NCBI GenBank assembly: GCA_002785215.1
Contig: PFMK01000063.1
Span: forward strand, 1 to 8,050
DNA length: 8,050 nucleotides
DNA from: Candidatus Gottesmanbacteria bacterium CG_4_10_14_0_8_um_filter_37_24
GTDB taxonomy: Bacteria > Patescibacteriota > Microgenomatia > 2-02-FULL-39-11
Direction: 5' to 3'
Shown here in pieces: positions 1-4,103 of this stretch. The notes beneath the pieces were generated by a model that was not told where the DNA came from, did no database searches, and was given only the letters and a program-made list of their open reading frames with translations. Position 1 is the stretch's first letter. The number at the start of each line of letters is the position of its first letter. The translations under genes were made by a program, and so were the position numbers.

Positions 1-1
1 C

Positions 2-472
2 TCTTCCGGTCAAGCCCAACCAACCCCATTTCCCACCAATACGCCTATACCCTCACCCACCATTTCATTCCTGCCATCCTCTTCTACTACAAGCGCCACC
101 ACAAAACCAAAAACCAAATCATTATCCACCTATCAGGATAAAACCTGCGGTTTTTCCGTTTCTTACCCGTCGTCATTTCTATCCACTAAGACCGTGAACA
201 ACAACTCGTTTATTCTGGCTGATCCGGACAACGAAAAGGAGGCTATAGCGGCTACATGCGCTGAAGTGATCCCCAAGCCGCCGGTGACTTCAGATAAAAT
301 TGAGGCAATTAATCTCGACGGTGTACCTGCCACACTTTACCATGATTCTTACTCCGATGGTTCACCCAGGGATGAGTTTATCGTCAAGCATCCGAAAACC
401 GGGATAGAGATAATCATTGCAGGTTTCGGAGAATCCTTCAAACAGGCTACCACCTCCTTCAAATTCCTGTAA
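2..472 (+). CDS. Secreted PsbP-like domain protein (5' end missing)
   Basis: The frame is open from base 2 to a TAA at 470-472, so the gene begins before the window; 156 residues are visible. A GTG at 194 lies inside the domain and is not a credible start. Visible residues 1-47 are rich in Ser, Thr, Pro and Lys, like an extracellular linker. From about residue 46 comes DKTCGFSVSYPSSF, the opening of the small PsbP/YP-type domain (aromatic, then Gly-Phe, then Tyr-Pro). The C-terminus, QATTSFKFL, is the usual closing strand of that fold. Such proteins are normally exported or lipoproteins of unknown role; the signal peptide would lie upstream of the window. No catalytic motif is seen. The fold assignment comes from pattern only. 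Confidence 0.72.
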   Translation, partial: SSGQAQPTPFPTNTPIPSPTISFLPSSSTTSATTKPKTKSLSTYQDKTCGFSVSYPSSFLSTKTVNNNSFILADPDNEKEAIAATCAEVIPKPPVTSDKIEAINLDGVPATLYHDSYSDGSPRDEFIVKHPKTGIEIIIAGFGESFKQATTSFKFL

Positions 473-499
473 GAGTGTTTAATCTGCCTAAATAACAAA

Positions 500-570
500 G
501 TCATTCTGGTAAGTGGAGCGCACCCAGAATCCCCATAGGATCCTGGACGCACTTCGTTTGCCAGGATGAC
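500..570. repeat. Compound inverted repeat with two nested arm pairs
   Basis: Outer arms GTCATTCTGG (500-509) and CCAGGATGAC (561-570) pair at 9 of 10 positions, with the exception able to form G-U in RNA. Inner arms CCAGAATCC (about 523-531) and GGATCCTGG (538-546) pair at 8 of 9. The same bases can also form two side-by-side hairpins (TTCTGG with CCAGAA, and TCCTGG with CCAGGA). The layout resembles dispersed palindromic elements found in intergenic regions of many bacteria. It lies 27 nt after the preceding stop codon, so it might also stabilise or end that transcript, but no T-run follows directly. Confidence 0.6.
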
Positions 571-616
571 GGGAGGACAAACTACTTTTCAAACAAGCTG
601 TCACAACCTAATCAAA

Positions 617-651
617 ATGATGTCCGACCTCGTATGCACCATATACCATAT
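617..651. repeat. Palindromic site, copy 1 (imperfect), upstream of the methyltransferase
   Basis: An imperfect palindrome at 617-633 is centred on base 625, with arms matching at 6 of 8 positions. It ends in GACCTCGTAT (626-635) and is followed 7 nt later by ATACCATAT (643-651). The same two blocks, in the same order, recur at 1431-1440 and 1444-1452 just after the methyltransferase gene. It lies about 35-50 bp upstream of the -10 box at 668, a possible position for a regulator binding site, but it could equally be a dispersed repeat. Confidence 0.5.
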
Positions 652-667
652 TAGGATAAGAATGTTT

Positions 668-673
668 TATAAT
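668..673 (+). promoter_or_regulatory. -10 box of the methyltransferase promoter
   Basis: A perfect TATAAT. There is no good -35 hexamer at 16-18 bp spacing. The expected transcription start, about 7 nt downstream, falls on the ATG at 681, so the mRNA would be leaderless. The box overlaps the earlier in-frame ATG at 672, which argues against using that start. Confidence 0.5.
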
Positions 674-680
674 GCTGATT

Positions 681-1391
681 ATGAGATTCAAAGGCATTAT
701 ATGGGTAATTAAATTTCCTGCAGTATTACTAAAGACCTTCTACCATAAGTTGAATTCTAAGAGGTTTGATAGAAATTTCCATGAACACATCAGGGCGGTA
801 TATTCTGATCCTTTATTTACTGATGAGAGTGATAAGTTTCAAAAACATAGACGAAAAATCTCTGAGTTAGCCAGCAATCAGGGAAAAAATAGAACTGTTT
901 TAGAGGTGGCGGCTGGTGCAGGATGGCAGGCTGTTTCTTTGAGTAATTTTGATTTTGATAGAGTTGTGGCTACAGATTTGCAGAAAGAGAGGATTGATTT
1001 TGCCAGAAAAACGCTTAGGGTGGAGAATATTGAGTGGATGACGGCTAATATAACTGATTTATCCTTTGAGGATAAGGAATTTGATGTGTCTGTAGTAAGC
1101 GCAGGGTTACATGATTTACCTAAAGAGATGTTGTCGGAGGGAGTAAGTGAGCTGGCAAGAGTGTCGAGGAATGATGTAGTAATCTTTGAACCAACAAATT
1201 ATCCCGAAAGGAATTTTTGGGGTGAAGTGATAGGCTTTATAGGCTCGATTCTGGATGAATCGAATCATTTTTCTGATTTTGTAAAAACAGATTTGGATGG
1301 TTTGTTCAGCAAGAATGGTTTTGAGAAAGATATATGTTGCGGTGTGTGGAGTAGTATTATGACAATAAAAAGGTATAGAAGAAAGGTTTAG
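681..1391 (+). CDS. Class I SAM-dependent methyltransferase
   Basis: A 236-residue protein with a Rossmann-type methyltransferase core. Motif I (VLEVAAGAGWQ) has its acidic residue at 75 and glycines at 79 and 81. D99 ends the second strand (VVATD). DLSF follows at 126-129, and motif IV is FDVSVVSAGLHDL from residue 134. This matches the Methyltransf_11 style of small-molecule or lipid methyltransferases; the substrate cannot be told. About 20 N-terminal residues are hydrophobic and basic, so it may touch the membrane. I start at 681 rather than 672 because a perfect TATAAT occupies 668-673; no Shine-Dalgarno precedes either ATG. It is a stand-alone gene flanked by two copies of a palindromic site. 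It is AT-rich, with many GAT, TTT and AGA codons, unlike the C-richer surface-protein genes downstream, which suggests separate ancestry. Confidence 0.82.
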   Translation: MRFKGIIWVIKFPAVLLKTFYHKLNSKRFDRNFHEHIRAVYSDPLFTDESDKFQKHRRKISELASNQGKNRTVLEVAAGAGWQAVSLSNFDFDRVVATDLQKERIDFARKTLRVENIEWMTANITDLSFEDKEFDVSVVSAGLHDLPKEMLSEGVSELARVSRNDVVIFEPTNYPERNFWGEVIGFIGSILDESNHFSDFVKTDLDGLFSKNGFEKDICCGVWSSIMTIKRYRRKV

Positions 1392-1421
1392 AGCCCATCT
1401 CGAAACTTGACATCATTGGAA

Positions 1422-1452
1422 ACGAGGTCGGACCTCGTATAAGATACCATAT
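1422..1452. repeat. Palindromic site, copy 2 (perfect), downstream of the methyltransferase
   Basis: Bases 1422-1438 (ACGAGGTCGGACCTCGT) form a perfect palindrome with 8-bp arms around G1430. ATACCATAT follows at 1444-1452. This is the cleaner partner of the copy at 617-651. As RNA it could fold with a 5-nt loop, but no T-run follows, so a terminator is unlikely. Confidence 0.6.
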
Positions 1453-1455
1453 CAA

Positions 1456-1481
1456 AATATTAAATAATGATATTTAATATT
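1456..1481. repeat. Perfect A/T hairpin
   Basis: Arms AATATTAAATA (1456-1466) and TATTTAATATT (1471-1481) pair at 11 of 11 positions around the loop ATGA. The stem has no G-C pairs and no T-run follows, so it is not a classical Rho-independent terminator. It sits between the methyltransferase gene and the tRNA promoter and may separate the two units. Confidence 0.55.
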
Positions 1482-1515
1482 AAGTTGTGTATCAAATATC
1501 TGCAAAAGAGGTTAG

Positions 1516-1545
1516 TTGCCTAGACAGGAAACTTTAAGATATAAT
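1516..1545 (+). promoter_or_regulatory. Promoter of the tRNA locus
   Basis: TTGCCT (1516-1521, 4 of 6 to the -35 consensus), an 18-bp spacer, then a perfect TATAAT (1540-1545). The predicted transcript would begin near 1552, about 14 nt before the outer tRNA-like element, a normal leader length for RNase P processing. The promoter therefore seems placed to transcribe the outer element and the tRNA-Trp together. Confidence 0.5.
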
Positions 1546-1618
1546 CACTTTAGGACTTAGAAAATATGGCCATAGTTCAATGGTAGAATGGAGGTCTCCC
1601 CGCCTGCATTGCATAAAT

Positions 1619-1689
1619 AGGTCCGTAGGTTAATGGTAGACCAGGGGTCTCCAAAACCCCTAGTGGAGGTTCGATTCCTCCCGGACCTG
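1619..1689 (+). tRNA. tRNA-Trp (anticodon CCA)
   Basis: A complete cloverleaf. Acceptor AGGTCCG (1619-1625) pairs 7 of 7 with CGGACCT (1682-1688). The D arm is GGTT / AATGGTA / GACC (1628-1642). Anticodon stem GGGGT (1644-1648) and ACCCC (1656-1660) enclose CTCCAAA, with anticodon CCA at 1651-1653 reading UGG. The variable loop is TAGT. T stem GGAGG (1665-1669) and CCTCC (1677-1681) enclose TTCGATT. Discriminator G1689 is the base expected for bacterial tRNA-Trp. CCA is not encoded (CAA follows), so the ends must be added by a nucleotidyltransferase. It lies inside the insert that splits the outer tRNA-Trp-like element, and the promoter at 1516-1545 is its only obvious one. Confidence 0.93.
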
Positions 1690-1720
1690 CAATTTCTGCG
1701 GGCAGGCAAAACCTCTATTG

Positions 1721-1766
1721 GGAGTTTACTGGAAATTCCATCAGGAATTTTCATGTATTCGACTCC
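1721..1766 (+). repeat. Long hairpin in the T-arm position of the outer tRNA-like element
   Basis: GGAGT (1721-1725) pairs with ACTCC (1762-1766). TACT (1727-1730) pairs with 1753-1757 around a bulged T1754. GGAAATTCC (1731-1739) pairs with GGAATTTTC (1744-1752) with one G-U, around the loop ATCA. In total 18 pairs form, with one small internal loop (T1726 opposite TTCG). It occupies the place where a normal 17-nt T arm would be. Confidence 0.5.
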
Positions 1767-1815
1767 ACCTGGCCCTGCTTAGAAATTAGCTTTACTTAAA
1801 TATATCAAATTGACA

Positions 1816-1853
1816 ACTCCCCTGAAGAGAATCGAACTTTTACAGACTGCTCC
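1816..1853 (-). pseudogene. tRNA-Tyr-like fragment, antisense
   Basis: Read on the minus strand, 1853-1839 gives GGAGCAGTCTGTAAA, which matches the 5' anticodon stem and loop of bacterial tRNA-Tyr (anticodon GTA). It runs straight into AGTTCGATTCTC (1838-1827), a T-loop with a TTCGATT core. The 3' anticodon stem, variable arm, D arm and acceptor 5' strand are missing. It cannot fold as a tRNA and is best read as a remnant. The call rests on short matches. Confidence 0.35.
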
Positions 1854-1866
1854 AAATTATTGTACG

Positions 1867-1875
1867 TGGTATAAT
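1867..1875 (+). promoter_or_regulatory. Extended -10 promoter of the acetyltransferase gene
   Basis: TGGTATAAT, that is TG-N-TATAAT, a perfect extended -10. No -35 stands out, which is common for extended -10 promoters. The TATAAT ends 7 nt before the ATG at 1883, so transcription should start at or next to the start codon (leaderless). Confidence 0.55.
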
Positions 1876-1882
1876 TTTCCGT

Positions 1883-2374
1883 ATGATTTCCATACAAAAG
1901 GCTAATACCAAAGATGCTGCTGAAATTAAAAGACTGCTTAAGGAGTCATGGATGAGCGCGTATTCCTGTATTTATTCCCCTGAAGAAATTGATATTGTCA
2001 CTTCTATTTGGCATAAAATAGAACTTCTTAAGAAGCAAATCAACAATCCAAATATCCTATTCCTTGTTGCCAAAGAAAACAGGAAATTAATCGCTATCTG
2101 CAATGTAGAATTCGTAGCTAAGAATAAGTCAATATACATTCAAAAACTATATGTGGCACCCATATATAAAAGGCAGGGAATCGGATCAAAATTGATGAAT
2201 AAGGTTATCGGTACTTTTCCAGACGCAACCAAAATAACTCTTGAAGTGGAAACCGAAAATCACAACGGACAGGCTTTTTACCGAAAACATGGATTTAAGG
2301 CTGTAGGTAAAAAGCAGTTTCAAGTGAAAAATGTCCTTATGGATTGCCTGGTAATGGAAAAACAACTAGCTTAA
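1883..2374 (+). CDS. GNAT family N-acetyltransferase
   Basis: A 163-residue protein of normal length for a single GNAT domain, transferring acetyl from acetyl-CoA to an amine. Motif A, which binds the pyrophosphate of CoA, is LYVAPIYKRQGIGSKLM at residues 89-105, with the R/Q-x-x-G-x-G core at R97-Q98-G99-I100-G101. Motif B is ENHNGQAFYRKHGF at 125-138. The N-terminal half has a W-x3-Y pattern (W23, Y27) seen in many RimI- or PhnO-like members. The acceptor is unknown; a protein N-terminus, polyamine or antibiotic is possible. The gene stands alone between tRNA remnants and is AT-rich. The start is supported by the extended -10 box 7 nt upstream; there is no Shine-Dalgarno. Confidence 0.88.
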   Translation: MISIQKANTKDAAEIKRLLKESWMSAYSCIYSPEEIDIVTSIWHKIELLKKQINNPNILFLVAKENRKLIAICNVEFVAKNKSIYIQKLYVAPIYKRQGIGSKLMNKVIGTFPDATKITLEVETENHNGQAFYRKHGFKAVGKKQFQVKNVLMDCLVMEKQLA

Positions 2375-2591
2375 AACTACCTCTTTAAAAAATAAATTTC
2401 TGGTGAAATAAGAATGGTTTTCAAACTGAAACAAGTCTCCACTTCTATCCAGATGGTCCGAAGTTTGGCTACAAGAGCCTGCACAAATTTAATCTCTCCC
2501 ACTTCGCTAAAGCTTCGCGGGACTAACTCGCAGTAAGATTCTTCTTCAATTTACGTATGATCATCAACTGCGAATTAAGCAAAGCCCTTAT
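2375..2591. other. Non-coding stretch with short hairpins
   Basis: No credible gene is seen here. TCCC (2497-2500) can close with GGGA (2519-2522) over a direct repeat CTTCGC (2502-2507 and 2513-2518). TCGCAGT (2528-2534) is the exact complement of ACTGCGA (2567-2573), making a 7-bp stem over a 32-nt loop. A 19-codon open frame at 2430-2492 has no start codon. Function is unknown; the stretch ends at a tRNA 3' remnant. Confidence 0.35.
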
Positions 2592-2592
2592 T

Positions 2593-2617
2593 CCGCGTTC
2601 GAATCGCGGCGGACCTG
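2593..2617 (+). pseudogene. Lone tRNA 3' end (T arm plus acceptor 3' strand)
   Basis: T stem CCGCG (2593-2597) pairs 5 of 5 with CGCGG (2605-2609) around the consensus loop TTCGAAT. Then come CGGACCT and G. Bases 2610-2620 (CGGACCTGCAA) are identical over 11 nt to the 3' end of the tRNA-Trp and its flank at 1682-1692, but the T stem differs. No anticodon arm or 5' acceptor lies within normal tRNA distance. TGGTCCG at 2454-2460 could pair 6 of 7 with it, but what follows is not a D arm. Confidence 0.5.
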
Positions 2618-2637
2618 CAAATAAAGATCGATAAGTT

Positions 2638-2666
2638 TTGACACATCTTTTTATTAATGCTACAAT
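2638..2666 (+). promoter_or_regulatory. Sigma-70-type promoter with consensus -35
   Basis: A perfect TTGACA (2638-2643), a 17-bp spacer, and TACAAT (2661-2666, 5 of 6) preceded by TG at 2658-2659 (extended -10). The -10 ends 8 nt before the ATG at 2675, so the message should be leaderless. This is the best promoter in the window and shows that the ATG at 2657, inside the spacer, is not the start. Confidence 0.75.
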
Positions 2667-2674
2667 TCCACGCT

Positions 2675-3586
2675 ATGAAGCTCCAAAATGGGCTTACGCC
2701 TTTGGTAGTCTTGCTCATTGCCGCAGTTGTAATCACAACAGCCATCGGAGGGCTTTCCGCATATTCCAAAATTAAGGAAAGTAAAGACATAGAGAATAAG
2801 CCTGAGGAGATACCTGACTTCTATATAGAAGAATTCCCCACTTCCACCCCTACCCCATCCCTCAAACCGACTTTAAAACCCCTCCCCACGCGAATCCCGC
2901 TCTCACCTACTCTCTTAACAGCCAAAATTAATGTGCAAATCAGCGATAATGGCACCCCGATATCTGATTCCTCTATATATTTTTTCCTCAGAAACGAAAG
3001 TAGCGCTCAGGAGCAAATAATAAAGAATGCCAATTCAGGTTACTGGACGCTGTCAGGTCTCAAACCCGCAAAATACAAGATGTATGTCTCATATTCCTAC
3101 AATGACTATATGAACATCGAAAAAAATTGTGACGGATGTCAAAACAAAGAGGAGATATCAAACCCCGGATCATGCGGATATACAGTCGATCTTAGTGCCG
3201 GAGACAATATTCAACTTTTTTGTACTTTACGCCGGGTCAAACCGCTCTCGAGCCAACCGGTCGATTTCCAACCCTCAGACGACTCTACACCTCCTAACAC
3301 AAATATCTATTATCCCCAGCCAAACGGACCCATAACCTACAAAATAGACGGTCAAATCTGCGCTATCGCGAACCCGCCAAACGACAATTCCGGTCCGGAA
3401 GGAATAGAAACTGAATACAGGTTTGACAACGAAAACTGGTCAGGTTTTACAGTAGGTCGCGGATACCTATGCACACCATCACTTTCAAACGGACCCCATA
3501 CCCTTTCTTACCGCTCAAAAGACAGAGTAGGAAATGTGGAGTCTACAAAAACACTGCAATTTACGGTAAATATCCCGGGAAATTAA
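2675..3586 (+). CDS. Membrane-anchored surface protein with two Ig-like domains
   Basis: 303 residues. QNGLTPLVVLL at 4-14 leads into a hydrophobic segment at about 9-29 that acts as signal anchor; the shape recalls CPR pilin-like or signal-anchor N-termini. A Pro/Thr/Ser linker (about 54-81) follows. Next is a beta-rich segment (about 83-145) starting KINVQISDNGTPI and ending SGLKPAKYKMYVSYSY, which reads as a carboxypeptidase-regulatory/Cna-B-like domain. A Cys-containing segment follows (NCDGC, then SCGY and LFCTL). The C-terminal domain begins DSTPPNTNIYYPQPNG and ends NGPHTLSYRSKDRVGN, typical of bacterial Ig-like folds. It should sit outside the membrane as a structural or adhesive protein. 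No enzyme motif is seen. I start at 2675, not 2657, because of the promoter position. No partner gene shares the transcript with certainty. Confidence 0.75.
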   Translation: MKLQNGLTPLVVLLIAAVVITTAIGGLSAYSKIKESKDIENKPEEIPDFYIEEFPTSTPTPSLKPTLKPLPTRIPLSPTLLTAKINVQISDNGTPISDSSIYFFLRNESSAQEQIIKNANSGYWTLSGLKPAKYKMYVSYSYNDYMNIEKNCDGCQNKEEISNPGSCGYTVDLSAGDNIQLFCTLRRVKPLSSQPVDFQPSDDSTPPNTNIYYPQPNGPITYKIDGQICAIANPPNDNSGPEGIETEYRFDNENWSGFTVGRGYLCTPSLSNGPHTLSYRSKDRVGNVESTKTLQFTVNIPGN

Positions 3587-3732
3587 TCCATAATGGATTG
3601 AAGGAAAGCCGAGAACCCTTGTTATAAGTATCTTTTCTAATAAGATTGCCTACTGGCGGGCCGGATATTTTCAAGAAATTTTCCCCTCTTTAAATTATTC
3701 CCTTTTTATGATTATGATAGTTATAAGGTATT
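3587..3732 (+). promoter_or_regulatory. Intergenic gap, probable promoter of the small surface-protein gene
   Basis: Overlapping TATGAT boxes (3707-3712 and 3713-3718) and TATAAG (3722-3727) lie upstream of the ATG at 3733. None has a convincing -35. AAGG at 3725-3728 is only 4 nt from the ATG, close for a ribosome binding site. No hairpin terminator for the preceding gene was recognised. Confidence 0.25.
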
Positions 3733-4092
3733 ATGATCCGCTTGTTTTTTCTTATTATCTTTATGTATTTATTGATATTCTACAGGCATGACCCTGTTTT
3801 GGCCCAAACCAATACCCCACCTCCCACTTTCGGACCTACATGTTCAGTCACCCCGACTATCGACCCCAGTAGTAGTCCTGTCCCATCCTCTACCACTTCG
3901 CCTACGTCTACACCCACAATTACCGCTTCAAATACACCTCCTCAACCGACTGTCACACCTTCACTGACTATCTTTGCCACCGCTTCACCACCTGTATCCG
4001 GTAATACGAATCAGACCTTTACCTATTTGGGGATAGCAGCCTTTTCGGCATTAAGCGGTATGACCATTTTCCTTTTTACTTCGAAAATATAA
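3733..4092 (+). CDS. Small secreted Thr/Pro/Ser-rich protein with C-terminal anchor
   Basis: 119 residues in three parts. Residues 1-24 are a signal peptide ending VLA, with likely cleavage before Q25. Residues 25-85 are almost all Thr, Pro and Ser with one Cys, an extended and possibly glycosylated stalk. PPVSG at 86-90 is followed by a hydrophobic segment at about 97-115 and a short tail with K118. That end has the layout of a sortase sorting signal (pentapeptide, hydrophobic span, basic tail), with PPVSG where LPxTG would be; the resemblance is inference. There is no globular domain, so it is likely a cell-surface stalk or spacer. It converges on the next gene with only 9 nt between stop codons. 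Confidence 0.65.
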   Translation: MIRLFFLIIFMYLLIFYRHDPVLAQTNTPPPTFGPTCSVTPTIDPSSSPVPSSTTSPTSTPTITASNTPPQPTVTPSLTIFATASPPVSGNTNQTFTYLGIAAFSALSGMTIFLFTSKI

Positions 4093-4103
4093 TTCGATTT
4101 TTT
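4081..4103 (+). terminator. Weak Rho-independent terminator
   Basis: TCGAA (4081-4085) pairs with TTCGA (4093-4097) over a 7-nt loop, followed by six T (4098-4103). The stem overlaps the stop codon of the plus-strand gene, and the T-run reaches the stop of the convergent minus-strand gene. It is short, so efficiency is doubtful. Confidence 0.35.

Larger units (their letters stand above)
1566..1777 (+). pseudogene. Outer tRNA-Trp-like element split by two insertions
   Basis: The parts of a tRNA occur in order. Acceptor strand 1566-1572 pairs with 1770-1776 at 6 of 7 positions. T8 A9 are 1573-1574. The D arm is GTTC / AATGGTA / GAAT (1575-1589). Anticodon stem GAGGT (1591-1595) pairs 5 of 5 with ACCTC (1711-1715). 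The anticodon loop is CTCC (1596-1599) plus AAA (1708-1710), which would join to CTCCAAA with a CCA (Trp) anticodon. Between these lies a 108-nt insert (1600-1707) carrying a complete tRNA-Trp. A variable TATT (1716-1719) follows, then a T arm enlarged by a long hairpin, TTCGACT at 1758-1764, and G1777 as discriminator. The match to the tRNA-Trp pattern is by eye. It could be a dead gene hit by insertions, or a tRNA with unusual introns. All stems except the T stem are still intact, which is odd for simple decay. Confidence 0.45.

Noticed and set aside
672..680. Upstream ATG for the methyltransferase
   Set aside because: It overlaps a perfect TATAAT; the ATG at 681 has the same promoter spacing as other genes here.
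1600..1707. Group I or archaeal-type tRNA intron
   Set aside because: The insert is 108 nt, of which 71 are a tRNA, leaving no room for a group I core; a bulge-helix-bulge motif was not convincing and its enzyme is not known from bacteria.
1557..1754. Minus-strand 65-codon open frame
   Set aside because: It lies over the tRNA-Trp and the outer tRNA-like element and has no protein-like features.
2454..2617. Intron-containing tRNA using TGGTCCG at 2454-2460 and CGGACCT at 2610-2616
   Set aside because: The acceptor pairs 6 of 7, but base 8 is A, no D arm follows and no anticodon arm can be found.
2657..2674. Upstream ATG for the Ig-like surface protein
   Set aside because: It lies within the promoter spacer and -10 region; the ATG at 2675 gives a proper signal anchor.
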